Made by a program: the position numbers and the translations under genes
Origin: Agaricus subrufescens
Taxonomy: Eukaryota; Basidiomycota; Agaricomycetes; Agaricales; Agaricaceae
Assembly: GCA_029945375.1 (NCBI GenBank)
Contig: CM057068.1
Coordinates: forward strand, 558,001 to 622,000
Direction of reading: 5' to 3'
DNA: 64,000 bases
Notes under the pieces: generated by a model
Database searches by the model: none
Told to the model about the DNA's origin: nothing
The model's input: only the letters and a program-made list of their open reading frames with translations
In this document: in pieces, positions 11,732 to 23,800 of the stretch
Position numbering within the stretch: the first letter of the stretch is position 1
Layout: every line of letters starts with the position of its first letter

Positions 11732-12225
11732 ATGGATGCTTTGTCCTCGGCAAGTACTTATCTATATCTTGCTCAGCGCGCCACCATCTCGAAGCTCAAT
11801 TGAAACATTTTAATAGACAAAGTGAAGCGACTGGGAATTGCGTTCTCCTTCCGTGGATATGTTGATATTATCGATGCACCTGTACGGTCTACTATGTACC
11901 ACTGTCACCGCCGTCCCTATGATAACTCTTGAAACCGCGTTTGCTCCGGACAGCACGTCGCCTGCCAGGCCGTTACAGCACAGGTTCGGTCCGTTCGGAC
12001 CCATTCTCAACGTCACACCTTATTCGCTGTCATCTACTTCGTTACAACGGCCCTCATCGGCTTGCATGGGAGTTTGACACGGTCCAGTATACGGGCGGTC
12101 GCACTCCATCTGTTATTTCTCTTGGTTACAGCGGAGTCGTTTGCTACCAGTGTATCCCTGGCAACTCTCGCGTGGTCTTTTTTAGGGACTTATGTGAGCA
12201 TTGAGCTTGTCTTGAGTTCACGTTG
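11732..12225 (+). CDS. Candidate small integral membrane protein
   Basis: Three blocks can be joined on the plus strand: 11732-11753 (starts ATG), 11817-11881 and 11954-12225. The introns are 63 and 72 nt with GTACTT and GTACGG donors. The product is about 119 residues, starting MDALSSANKVKRLGIAFSF and then carrying strongly hydrophobic segments (HTLFAVIYFVTTALIGL; AVALHLLFLLVTAES). A run that is hydrophobic, in phase across two splice sites and begun by an ATG is suggestive. A donor (GTGAGC) also sits near the end, so further exons are possible. Other frames are open across the same bases. No family is recognised; chance assembly cannot be excluded. Confidence 0.33.
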
Positions 12226-14102
12226 ATCGACCATATTGAAGAGTCAATACGTGGGTAAACTCAAGTTTGGGATCGTGGTCGAACTATATTCATTTTGGGC
12301 ATAATATGTCACATGCCACAAGTATCAAAGGTGTCCTTCGATAGACTTCGCTCGTGCATGGAGGGTTCATCACCCATCTTATCGTGCGTCTATCGTGGGT
12401 CGCTGGCGGTGGAGCCTCGTGTGTGTGTCATGCCAATCTACTGGTATCCGATCATTATCCAGGATTCTCGGCCCCTTCTGTCAGGTTCAGTCTACATCAA
12501 CCAAACGGCATATCCAAGATGGTGGACTCACGAACTCAGATTTGTGGTTCGGATTATTTCCGAACTCATGCACCAAAGAAAGGGAATGACACCCCTGGAA
12601 TCCATGGACCGATTGCTATCCAATTATAACTTGTATCACTAAAACCTCCATTAGTCTCTTTGAGAAAATACTGCCAACTTGATACTCTCCGGTGAACTCG
12701 ATGTTTGACGGTTAGAATACCGAAAGACACAACTGGCTGTGGTATACAATCTTCCTGACATGTCTACAAGGGCAATGACTTTCTACGTAAGATCTTTTCT
12801 TGTTCTCAAAATACAATGACAATGACTATCTCTTGATGGTAGTAGCTCCTCGGTGACAAGGCAAAGAAAAAAATTTTTCGCATAGATGCTTCTAATTCAG
12901 AGTTGTCTCCGTTCTACGTTCCTCTGCTACGCACATTAACAATCACCCAGAATCCTTCTACAGCACCCTATCAAAATATTCAGAAGTCTCTAGTCAGGCT
13001 TATTTGGGGATACCTGGCCGTAGCCGATCATTAATTTCAACACCTTAAGTTAAATTATCCTCAACTCTAGAAGCGGCGAACGCACAGACGCTGGTATGAC
13101 CAAGTCCACGATCAGGAAGGCGCAGTATAGTACTTTGCGTTTCGGCACCTGATGCTTAGCACTCACTCACTCCTCCCAATAATGTCACACCGATTTTTCT
13201 CTTCTTATGCCGTACCACTTCATGAAGCCGTGTTTGAGCTATCGAATAGAAACATTCCTGCCGAACGTTCGTGTGCGAGTTTGATGCTATCGAAAGTAAC
13301 ATGCATTTTCCATAGACTACAAAGCAAGAATGTCAGATGTTTAAAGCCAAACAACTATTTCTCAGACCAGAATAGATCATTACGAGAATATACTCGGGTC
13401 GACTCAGTTCTCGGGGAGACCTTGTTTTATGGTAAGTTTCAACTCAACTCCATGATAACGTCTAATTGAACGGGATGTTTTTTTTTTCCGACGAATGATA
13501 CCAGAGAGATGGCCCCTCAATGTCAATTCAAATGATACTTCTTTGTTCTGACAGCATGCATATTCACTCGGAGTCACGATAACTGCGAAAGGAGCCTTCT
13601 CGGACGATAAAGCTTATGGTCAATGTAAATCTCGTCCCTAGGCACAGACCTTAATTTGGTCGTCGCGTCGCCTGATAGAATGTGAACGAAACTGGACTGG
13701 AGTCTAGAGCGATATGGGAAAAACTAAAATTCAAACACGGGCCGTATGGAATGCTTTTGTCCTGCGAAAAATAGTTCTGAGATTAAGCTACCAGAATTAG
13801 CACTCAATCAGGGGTTGAGACTTGGCTTCAAGTCCGAAGCATAGTCTGACTGGACGTCGGCAAAGAGAGGGCGAAGAGTTTCCAGTTCGAACAGGAAGCA
13901 CGGTCAGACGTACAATTTTACGACTGATAATAGAAAAAAACTTCCAGGTGGTGCTGTAAGGTCACTTAATAAATGACAGAACGTAAGGCTGGGGTATTCT
14001 TAAGTGGAGCATCATAGAGCAGAAGAGACGTAATATACGGTGATATCACTTTTTGACAAACGATATCTATAGCCATGGATAGGGAAAACCAATATAAGCC
14101 CA
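12226..14102. other. Mostly non-coding interval with two overlapping open frames
   Basis: Around 12.30-12.64 kb two plus-strand frames of about 90-115 codons overlap; one reads HYPGFSAPSVRFSLHQPNG then ICGSDYFRTHAPKKG, the other is hydrophobic and basic. Neither has an obvious start or known family, and they could be 3' exons of the membrane-protein candidate upstream or decayed sequence. From 12.66 to 14.10 kb nothing coding is supported. Confidence 0.35.
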
Positions 14103-15257
14103 CTAAAAAGTCTTCTTTTTCTCGTCGACAGAAAGACCACCAGGTCCCATGTTGACGAGTAAGATAAGACCACCGACGATAGCTGCAAAATATATCAGGC
14201 GGTGCACGCGACGTAGAATATTATGGTACTTACATAGCGTTTGGAAGAAGTCATACTTGAGGAAATCTCTTTGGGGGTGCGCGGAATGAACGGACCACCA
14301 GTTATTAGCAAATACGTTGAAGATACTCAGCACCACCACCAGGAATGCAGCGGACCACTTGGCCTTGAAGCCAACGGCAACCATAACACAGGCAGCGAGA
14401 CCTATGACAGAGACGAAGACGCGGACGAAACTCCATTCACCCTGGAGGACGAATCCAAGGAATAGGAAGATCAACAACACGCGGCCTGTCAGGAGGAAGC
14501 TATGCAAGAAGTTGAATATCCAGGACGCGTTCTACAGCAAAGCTTGGACTCACTATTTTCTGCGATCGTTCTCCGAAAGAGTGGGGAGGCCCGCAAATAC
14601 AGATTTTCGAGATATCATTGAATCGCTGAAAACCATGAAAAGGCCGCCAATGACACTCAAGTTGCGAAGGAAAAAGTTCATGTCAAAGATGAGGCCATAA
14701 CCGAAACCCTGAATGACGACGACTCCGAGAAGACCAGCGACAGAGTATTCGGTATACCGCTTCATGACAACGCCGAATGAACCTGCCAACATAACCTGAC
14801 ATAGAGCAATTAGCACTCATAATCTCTGACCTCCGAAGCCTAGACATACGACGACATTGACGAATAGAAAGAGATGCGATAGGCCCCATGGGAAATGACG
14901 ATGTCTAAGAAGAACATGTATTAAGTACTACTCTAACATTGGATAGGTAGACGGACTCGACACGTACTGTTGCAAGTACCAAAGCTGGTCGCCCCATTGA
15001 GTGACAATCCTCAGCGCGTCCTCCAAGAAAGTCACGACAATGAGAAAGCGCCCAATCGCGGGGAGATGAGGTTTCAAAGGCTGAGAATAAATCTCGACGT
15101 TGTCTTCAACCTGCTTGCCGATAGTACGAATTTTCTCGAGTGGATCGTCGGGATTGGCGGCCCTGTAACCAGAAGAAGCCCGAGAGTTGGCGAGACCATG
15201 GGGGTCTATGCTGTAGGAGCTTGCCTGCGGGCGTGCTATGCTGATTCTTGAGGACAT
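14103..15257 (-). CDS. ERV29: ER-derived vesicle cargo receptor Erv29/SURF4
   Basis: Erv29/SURF4 is a polytopic membrane protein that loads soluble secretory cargo into COPII vesicles at the ER and cycles back by COPI. Exons 15257-14968, 14904-14850 and 14795 onward join in frame. They read PHLPAIGRFLIVVTFLEDAL, then QWGDQLWYL, HFPWGLSHLFLFVNVVVMLAG, YTEYSVAGLLGVVV and FDMNFFLRNLSVIGGLFM. After another intron comes FLLTGRVLLIFLFLG, then DFLKYDFFQTL, and after a final intron GGLILLVNMGPGGLSVDEKKKTF. The last residues give a dilysine-type COPI retrieval signal. The second intron uses a strong GTATGT donor inside what looks like coding sequence; a 35-nt alternative would break the frame. Function is confident from family resemblance. 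Confidence 0.95.
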
Positions 15258-16365
15258 GGTGGCAGAGTTGGAGGCTGGCAGAACGCTGGGCTAACGTGTC
15301 AAAAGGTCACGACGTGGCGATTGCATTACGTAATATGATGCTACTGTCGTGGTCATGTTCGTGTCGTATGCGAAACACACTTTGTCGCGACAGACTGGCT
15401 ACTGCCAGGCTGTGGTCAGGTCATTGCCAGAGGGATGTGTCAACAAAGTCAGGCTAACTTGTTGATTCACTTTTTGTGTGTGCCTGTCGGCGAAGTGCTC
15501 AATGCACGGTCGTGAGTTGACCCCTGGATACAGGCCATCATGATGACGGGGTTTCAAGGGCTCTAAAAGGATGTTTTTTTTCTCAACATAGGAGCGGCGT
15601 CCTGGTGTTCTCCAAAATAAACACTAATGCAAGACAACTCACAAAATGATACTTGATATTGCCTGTGTCATCGGGCACTTGTATTGATCAATTGTAGTGT
15701 CGTGATTTGATCGCAAGTTGAGTTCCGATGAACAGACAAGAAACAAACAAAAAATCATCTTTTCCCGTCGATAGATATGGAAAATCGACGGCCGCAAGTG
15801 CTTTCTTCATAAATATCAGAGGTTCTTTCGAGTTGGAGATAGTAGTAGTAACATTGATAAGTTTCAATCCACCCCTTAGGCCGGCGGCTGGAGATACCCA
15901 TTGGGTACTATGTGTCATAACCTAGAGCCGGTCAAGAGAACAATTTTCTGACGGGCACGCGAGGGGTGTTGTCAGAGAAAAAAAAATCCAACTCCTTTTG
16001 ACCTTGAGCGGTCGACTGTAAAGCTTCTGTTTGATGATCATACGTATGGCTGGCGTGATCTGGCAAAGCGGACTCGGAGATCTTTATCTTTCCGCTCCGC
16101 CGCGCACAAGACACGAAAATTTTTTTCGCAATGTAACATCAAGATCCTCAAACGTGGGGTTTCAGGTTTGGACCAGCGACTGAGGGAACACGGTCATACC
16201 CCAACAGTACTTAATTCTTTTCCGACTCGGTGGACCCGAGGCTTGGAGGTTATTCTCGACAAATTATTCCCATTCACGACAGAGGTCCAGATCCCATGCA
16301 TTGATTACGTGATATCTCCGCCATCACACCTGCATGAAAAATCTCCAGTGCCTTCTCCCATCCAA
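15258..16365. promoter_or_regulatory. Divergent intergenic region between ERV29 and ENP2
   Basis: About 1.1 kb separates the two divergent start codons. Short frames occur on both strands but none shows family resemblance or codon bias. The region must hold both promoters and 5' leaders. The final 200 bp before the ENP2 ATG are open in the ENP2 frame, but I see no conserved residues there. Confidence 0.45.
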
Positions 16366-18893
16366 ATGGCCGCCGACTACTCAAACGTGAAGGTTTACAC
16401 TGTCAACGGCGCAGTCGCAGGGTCCTCGTCTTCTCTGCCAGACTGGCTGACACGCAAACGAGCCGCATCTGCCAAGGGCAAGAGAGCGGTTCGGGAACAA
16501 ATCGAGGGATCCCTTGAACTCATCCAGGGCTTCGAGTTTCCTGAGGCCAGTAACCGAATCAAAACAACGAGAGACGGTCATCATGCTATCGCGACTGGGA
16601 CGTACAAACCCCAAATGCGAGTCTGGGATCTTGACCAGTTGACGCTCAAGTTCGAGCGTCACTCGGACGCTGAAAACGTTGATTTTGTTGTGCGTGAGTT
16701 GATCAAAGGATGCCTCAACCACGTCCAGAAATCTCATTCGTACTCCTTAGGCCTTGTCTGACGACTGGACAAAGTCGATCCACCTGCAAAACGACCGAAG
16801 CGTCGAACTACACACACAAGGAGGCTTCCACTACCGTACCCGTATACCCCGTTTTGGTCGATCATTAGCCTATCATTTTCCGTCATGCGATACCTATATC
16901 TCCGCCTCAGGCAACGAGATTTATCGCCTAAACCTTGATCAAGGACGGTTTATGACCCCCCTTACGCTTGAAACAACCGACAGTGATTCGGATTTTGCAG
17001 GAGTTAACGTCGTCGACATTAACCCGGCGCATCAACTGCTCGGCTTTGGCCTCGATGGAGATGGGACTGTTCAGTTCTGGGATCCGCGGTCGAGGTCGAG
17101 CGTTGGTACCTTGAGGTTACCAAAGCAGCGACTACTTTCATCCACGGGCACTACTTCAGATGGGATCTTGAGTGTCACGGCCATGTCATCAAGGTCAGAT
17201 GGACTGTCATATGCTGTTGGTACCAACACTGGACACACCCTGTTGTATGATATACGTGCCACGAGGCCGTTTGCCTTCAAGGACCAAGGGTACGGTTTGC
17301 CAATCAAAAAACTGGTTTGGATTGAGGGTGGAAATAGGATGGCTGGGGATGGTATGGTCCTCAGTGCGGACAAAAAGGTCGTCAAGATCTGGGATAGGAA
17401 TTCGGTAAGTCTTTGCATTTCGGGATCCATTTTTGTAGTCTAATTCATCATCTAGCCATCAAGCAACTTCGTGTCCATAACTCCCGCCAATGACCTAAAC
17501 GACATTCATCATGTCCCGGGTAGTGGTTTGCTGATGACCGCCAATGAGGGTATCCAAATGGCTACATATTACATCCCTCAACTCGGGCCCGCACCCCGAT
17601 GGGCAAGCTTCCTCGAGAACATCACCGAGGAAATGGAGGATCAAACCACGCGTTCTGTATACGAAGATTACAAGTTTGTCGAACGAAATGAACTCAAAAC
17701 GTGTGGTCGCCTTTTTTTTATGGTATCCTATTCCCACTCTAACTGACGTGCTATTGTAACTGTTAGGCTGGGATTGGACCATTTCGTCGGGACGCCGATG
17801 CTCAAGCCATATATGCATGGTTACTTCATATCACTCAAGCTTTATGATGCCGCTCGCGTTATCGCCAATCCTTTCGCCTACGCGGAACATCGCGAGAAAC
17901 TCGTCCGCGAGAAAATGGATAAACTTGCAGAGACACGTATCCGCAGTAAGAAGGATGCGGGTGTCAAAGTCAATAAGGCATTGGCTCAGAAAATTCTCAA
18001 GGAAGCGGAAAGAGCACAGAAACGTGAAGATAGGAAGAAGGTCAAGAAAGCCGCTGCTGTCGGTCCTGAAGATGTGGAGACTGAAGATGTGGAAATGGTG
18101 GATGGAGAGGATGTTGTTGAGCAAAAATCGACTTTGCTTAGCGATCCCCGTTTTGCGAAGGTGTTCGAGGATCCTGAGTTTGCTATCGATGAAACTAGTA
18201 GAGAGTATGCTCTTCTGAACCCTTCAAGTGTGGCGCAGAGGAAAGGGAAAACTGCGGTGGAGGATGAAGAGGAAGAGAGTGACAAGGTATCGTCAGATGG
18301 CCTTGAGGGCAGTGACAGCGAAGACGATAGCGAAGACGGCAGCTCATCAGAAGACAGTAGTGATGCTGGAGGTATTTTGAACTGCTTTATCATCTTTGTC
18401 CAGTGGCTGACAATTACAATTCACAGAGCTGCAACCTCGCGTACGTCAAGGACAAAAAACAGGACTATCGGATTCACGCAAACGAGTTCCTAACGTTAAC
18501 TTTGTGCCAATGCGTGCCAAAGGGAACACTGATGATATGGATAAAAACGCCTCATTTGGCCAACGCATGTCCAACGCCTCATTCGGCCAACGCATGTCCC
18601 ACAGCAAAACGGGATCGAGAGCCAGGAGAGATTATAGTGAACGTGCTCGACAAAGTCAAGATGGTGGTATGGAGATTACTTGGATGCCTTCAGCCTCCAA
18701 TATCCAAGATTCGGGAGGAAAATCTCGGGCTACGAAAAAGCCTAATAGGAAGGGCGTTGAGTCGTTTGGTGCTGGTATGGAGAGAGGTGGCGTGGATGAA
18801 GTCGAGGTTAGTGAAGCGGAGAAGAAAGGTCGAACACAGAGACGAAAAGGAGTTCGCAGTGGGAGTAAAAACGTTTTCAGGAGTATATCGTGA
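16366..18893 (+). CDS. ENP2: Nucleolar ribosome-biogenesis protein ENP2/NOL10
   Basis: ENP2/NOL10 is a WD40 protein of the small-subunit processome, needed for early 18S rRNA maturation in the nucleolus. Five exons (16366-16689, 16751-17404, 17456-17700, 17767-18371, 18427-18893) give 764 residues. The start at MAADYSNVKVYTVNG fits the family opening. The WD40 part covers roughly residues 1-330 (MRVWDLDQLTLKFERH, HTQGGFHYRTRIPRFGR, VQFWDPRSRSSVGTL, VVKIWDRNS). The NUC153-type segment follows (LGLDHFVGTPMLKPYMHGYF), then a basic coiled stretch, an acidic block and a basic tail. A nine-residue unit, NASFGQRMS, occurs twice in tandem near residue 650 (18546-18599). Confidence 0.95.
18546..18599 (+). 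repeat. 27-bp in-frame tandem duplication in ENP2
   Basis: Two 27-nt units (18546-18572, 18573-18599) differ at a single base (TTTGGC versus TTCGGC, synonymous). Each encodes NASFGQRMS. The near-identity points to a recent duplication in the poorly conserved C-terminal tail, kept in frame. Confidence 0.9.
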
Positions 18894-18953
18894 TATTGTA
18901 GATGTATGTATGCGTATTTTTAATGTATTAACGACGAGCGGGTTAAGTACTCG

Positions 18954-20519
18954 CTAATCTTGAACTGCCTTCACCACCACTTTGACCGCTTGTTTGCTGT
19001 TCATCCTGTCTAGAGCTTTCTGGAAGTCCTTGATTGGGAAAATGTCAGTGACCTAACACCAGTCTATCAAAATGTGTCCGTTGTGCATAAAAGTGACAGA
19101 ACTTACGATGCCCTTGACATTCACTTTTCCACTGTCTAGGTAGGCGATCGCGCGAGGGAAGCAGGCTCTTTGAGCAAAAGAACCAATTATCTAGGGAGAT
19201 CAGAGGCTGTATGACGAGACTGGATAATTTCTGCGTACTCTGATCTCATCCCCAAAGATCTTCGAAGGTGACCACTGAACTAAGGCAGAATTGGCATATA
19301 CTCCATAAATCATAAGTGTCCCTCCTCTGCGAACATAATGAATAGCGTCAGTTGCAATTTTCTCTGAACCTGTAGCCTCAACCTAGGAGGATGTCATTCG
19401 AGGACGAATGAGCCTATGAAAGAACATACGACGACATCAAAGCCGAATGGGTGATCCTTCTTAAGTTGCTCCCATTGTGGACCTGGGTTCTCCCTATCCA
19501 ACTCGATGACAAGATCTCCGGCCTTTATGTCCTTGGCAACTTGTGTCTTGATGCTCTTGTTTGCAGCTATTACTACCTTTGAAGCACCGTTGATCTTGAG
19601 TAGTTGAGCGAGAATGAGGCCTAATCAGAAGATATTTTAACTCTTGTTTTTGCGGTATGGACTTAGTTAGGTTACCTGTAGGTCCTGCGCCGATAATCAA
19701 CGCTTCAGCGCCTACTGGTGCTTGTAACTTGTCGACGCCATGGACGGCACAAGCAGCAGGTTCAACTAGTGTTGCTTCGATGTCGGTCAGATTATTGATC
19801 TTGAAGACTTTACGACAGGGCCTACACGGTAGATCAGCAACCAAGCAACCATTTTCTGGCATTGGCACTCACGAGACAACGTATTCCGCAAATCCTCCTG
19901 GCATAGTGACGCCTAGACCATCAAAGTGCTCACACATCATATTTTGACCGCGAACACAGAAGAAACAGTAACCACATTCCTGAATGTTTATTAGAGAACA
20001 GGCGACTCTTGAAAAGTTTGATCATCGTCACACCAGGTATGTGGGGTCTATCACGACACGGTCACCTGCGTTGACGTTGGATACGTTTGCGCCAGTCTCC
20101 TTTACGATGCCTACGATTTCATGACCAGGAATAAGCTGAGTTGCATATGTCAGCATGAGATTCAGGAGACCTGGTGCGCAACAAAGATACGCACGGGGAA
20201 TTTGCCTAGAAAATCGCCCTGGAGTTCATTTGATGAGCACAGTGTACAGAAAGAGAGAGATCAGGGCCTCACTTCAGCAAGGTGGTGATCTGTGCCGCAG
20301 ACACCACAGTAGGTCACTGAAAAAGAACAAGAACATAAGTCCCTGGCGCATCAAATCAGATTGAAGATTACCTTTGATAAGTACTTGATCTGGCGAGGTC
20401 AGAGTTGGGATAGTGTGTTTCACGATCTCGAGCTGACGTGGCTGTTGACGTTATTTGATTGATAAATAGCTTTTATCTGACGATGCAAAACATACTTGGT
20501 GCCACAAAGCGGCCTCCAT
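18954..20519 (-). CDS. Zinc-dependent medium-chain alcohol/polyol dehydrogenase
   Basis: This oxidises an alcohol or polyol with NAD(P)+ using zinc. The start ATG at 20519 (MEAALWHQ) lies just upstream of several short introns. The catalytic-zinc motifs are present ([15 protein letters not shown], then GHEIVG), and the structural-zinc loop C-x2-C-x2-C-x7-C is complete in [15 protein letters not shown]. Next come [14 protein letters not shown] and the Rossmann nucleotide-binding glycine motif ([10 protein letters not shown]). The C-terminus ends [28 protein letters not shown]. The pattern fits the sorbitol/threonine dehydrogenase branch of the superfamily; the substrate cannot be told from sequence. 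It is divergent from LYS2 with a tRNA gene between them. Confidence 0.87.
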
Positions 20520-20611
20520 AGCCAAAGATTACAGAAAAGCAGAGTGATCATAATTTTCCGGATAGCCTAGCCGTCAGGCCCGCCTTCCCGCTGCCAATAT
20601 CCAAAAATAAT

Positions 20612-20683
20612 TCCTTCTAGCCGACTCGAACGACTGACCTCGTCATTACTAGTGACGCGCTCTACCAACTGAGCTAAGAAGGA
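20612..20683 (-). tRNA. tRNA-Thr (anticodon AGT), intronless
   Basis: On the minus strand the 72 bases fold as a full cloverleaf. The acceptor stem TCCTTCT pairs with AGAAGGA, the D stem GCTC with GAGC, and the anticodon stem CGTCA with TGACG. The anticodon loop is CTAGTAA, giving anticodon AGT (threonine). The T arm has a TTCGAGT loop. No intron is present and the CCA end is not encoded, as usual in eukaryotes. It lies within the 306-bp interval between the divergent dehydrogenase and LYS2 start codons. Confidence 0.96.
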
Positions 20684-20735
20684 TCTGCTTTACACATGCT
20701 CCTAAATCGGTCATGTGGTCGCACAAAACCGGATA

Positions 20736-20741
20736 TGACTC
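20736..20741 (+). promoter_or_regulatory. Possible Gcn4/CpcA-type TGACTC element upstream of LYS2
   Basis: The hexamer TGACTC lies 84 bp upstream of the LYS2 start codon. TGACTC is the core of the site bound by the amino-acid-starvation activator Gcn4/CpcA, which is known to control lysine genes in ascomycetes. A hexamer can occur by chance, so the regulatory role is inferred from motif plus context. Confidence 0.35.
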
Positions 20742-20825
20742 GTTTATTCATATTGATTTAGACCAGACTTGGGCTATCCCAATGAAGGAAAGTTTTTTCG
20801 GCCGTTTGACTCTGAGGCCCGAACC

Positions 20826-23800
20826 ATGGCAGAGCGCCTCGCAAGAGTCGTCTCAAGGCTGCAAAACTTGCCATCTATCTCTCTTCCAACCGATTATCCT
20901 CGACCCACCGGAGGTAACAAACTTATCGAGGCCGCCTATGCCGCAGAGCTTTCTGGGACGGTAGCAACAAGCCTTATGAGGCTTGCCCTGCATACCGAAG
21001 ACGAAACTGGCGCCGATGACGATGAGGGTCCTCAAGTCCAGCAACCCTCTGCCTTTCATCTGCTCCTGGCCACTTTCGTAGTCCTGCTGCACCGTTTCAC
21101 GGGGGACACTGATATCGTGATTGGATCATCATCGGCGACCAACCGAGATCCTCTGGTCCTTCGCCTTGCTGTTGACCCCGCCGAACCTTTTTGGGCCATT
21201 GTTCGTCGCGTTCAGCAGGTAGAATCAGAGGCAGAGGCAGATGCGATACCATTCGAGGACTTGACCCGTGCCCTTAGCAAAGGGGACGATGGGTTGGAAG
21301 CACCCATCTTCCGTGTCCGATTTTTTGACGAGACTGACGAGCCCAAGGACAATTTTATCAGAACCACCGGCCTTACTTCAGATCTCACCATCTTTATCAC
21401 AAGACCGCCTGCTACCACTCGAACATCCCTTGCTCCCCGTCTATCCCTCAAAATCATCTACAATTCCCTTCTATTCTCACAGACACGCATTTCCTACATA
21501 ATCGACCAATTGTCTGTTCTACTTCAAAAAGTCTCCAAAAATCCATCGGCTCCTGTTGGGTCGGTTCCACTAATCACCCCATCCCAAAAGTCAATTGTTC
21601 CAAACCCAACCGCAGATCTCAACTGGTGCGGCTGGAAGGGTGCCATCACCGACGTTTTTTCTCTCAATGCTCGGACGACGCCAGACCGGCCTTGCGTTAT
21701 TCAAAGCCTACCTACGTCCACACCCGATGAACCCCAGACCACCGTGACTTATTCCTATGGGCAGATTAGACGTGCGGCAAACATCCTCGCTCATCACCTT
21801 ATTGCTGGAGGAGTGCAAAGAGAAGAGGTTGTCATGGTCTATGCTCACCGAAGTGTTGACCTCGTTGTGGCAGTAATGGCAGTTCTCAAGGCAGGCGCGA
21901 CGTTTTCCGTGATCGGTATGGTTTCCTATTGCATATTTATCAGCTCTTTGTTTCTGATAGTACCCTCAGATCCTGCATACCCGGCCAGTCGGCAAACGAT
22001 CTACCTTAGAGTAGCTCAACCGCGAGGCCTTGTTGTACTCAAGGGTGCTGGCGAGATTAATGCTACTGTTCGAGAGTTCCTCTCGACAGAACTCAAGATT
22101 CGCGTAGAGGTGCCAGCGTTGGAAATTTTGCCAGATGGTACCCTCAGTGGAGGTGCTGGTTCCGGAGGAGCAGATGTATTGACCCCACAATTACCACTCG
22201 CCAATGTAGATCCGAACGTTATACTTGGTCCCGACAGTATTGGCACTCTATCCTTCACTAGCGGAAGTACGGGGATACCAAAGGGTGTCAAAGGCCGGCA
22301 TTATAGTTTGACTCACTTCTTCCCTTGGATGGGACAAACGTTCGGTCTCGACCAGGATTCCAAGTTTACTATGCTTAGTGGTATCGCCCATGATCCTATC
22401 CAACGAGACAGTAAGTTATCTACCAGCATAACTCTCTTTCGGAAAATTCACCTTTTATGTTTTTGCCAGTCTTCACTCCTCTTTTCTTCGGGGCTCAGTT
22501 GCACGTACCGACAGCTGATGATATTGGCACGCCCGGTCGATTGGCTGAATGGATGGCGCAAACTGGTGTAACCGTGACACACCTTACCCCCGCCATGGGC
22601 CAGCTTCTTTCAGCTCAAGCCACAAGTCAGATTCCCGGTCTTCTCAATGCATTCTTTGTTGGCGACATTCTTACCAAAAGGGATTGTCTGCGCCTCCAAT
22701 CTCTAGCCGCCAACGTCCGCATCATCAACATGTATGGTACCACAGAAACCCAACGTGCAGTATCCTATTTCGCCATTCCCCCCCTTTCAGAGGATTCTAG
22801 TTTCCTCGTAACCCAAAAAGACGTCATGCCTGCAGGTCAAGGCATGATTGATGTCCAACTCCTCGTCGTTAATCGGAACGATAGGAATATACCCTGCGCA
22901 ATCGGTGAAGTTGGTGAAATCTATGTGCGATCTGGTGGTTTAGCAGAAGGCTACCTTGATGCGTCTGCTACTACCGAAAAGTTCGTGATGAACTGGTTCT
23001 CCGATGGTGCTCCTTCCAGACATGACACGGTTTTACACCCAATACAAGGGTTAGCAGGTCCAGAATCTCGGTATTGGAAAGGAATTCGTGATCGTATGTA
23101 TCGATCTGGTGATCTTGGTCGATATCTACCCGATGGAACTGTCGAGTGTACCGGTCGTGCAGATGATCAAGTTAAAATTCGTGGTTTCCGGATCGAGTTG
23201 GGGGAGATCGATACGCATCTCAGTCAGCATCCACTCGTGCGCGAGAATGTCACACTTGTTAGGAGGGATAAAGATGAGGAGAAGATTCTCATTAGTTATT
23301 TCGTCCCTCTAGATGGCCCTAATTTGGATGGCTATGCTAGTGAAATCCCTGATGATGAAGAGGATAGGGGACTTGTGGCGGGAATGAAGCGATATAGGCG
23401 GCTCATCAAAAATATTCGCGAGCATCTCAAGACAAAGCTACCAAGTTACAGTGTCCCTTCTAGTTCGTCCCTTCATTGATCCAAGTATATCAATTGAAAT
23501 ATTAACCTTTTTCTTTCCAGTCATCGTTCCTTTGAAGCGGATGCCTCTCAATCCTAATGGTAAAATTGATAAGCCCGCTCTTCCATTCCCGGATACCGCA
23601 CAAGCAACTCATGTGGCAACATCCTCACAAGCTGTAAAACCAACGGAGCAGAAGATGCAAAGTATCTGGGCAAGCCTTCTTCCAAACGTACCCAGTCCTA
23701 TTCCTCTCAATGAAAGTTTCTTTGATCTCGGAGGTCACTCGATTCTTGCCACCCGCCTTATCTTCGAGATACGTAAAGTTTTTGTGGTTAATGCACCGCT

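Noticed and set aside
13152..13469. A 105-codon plus-strand frame
   Set aside because: No splice partners, no family resemblance and a composition like the flanking non-coding DNA.
14796..14830. A 35-nt intron in ERV29 flanked by GTCAG on both sides
   Set aside because: It would be shorter than any other intron here and would break the frame. A 54-nt intron with a GTATGT donor at 14849 and the same acceptor restores the conserved SURF4 sequence.
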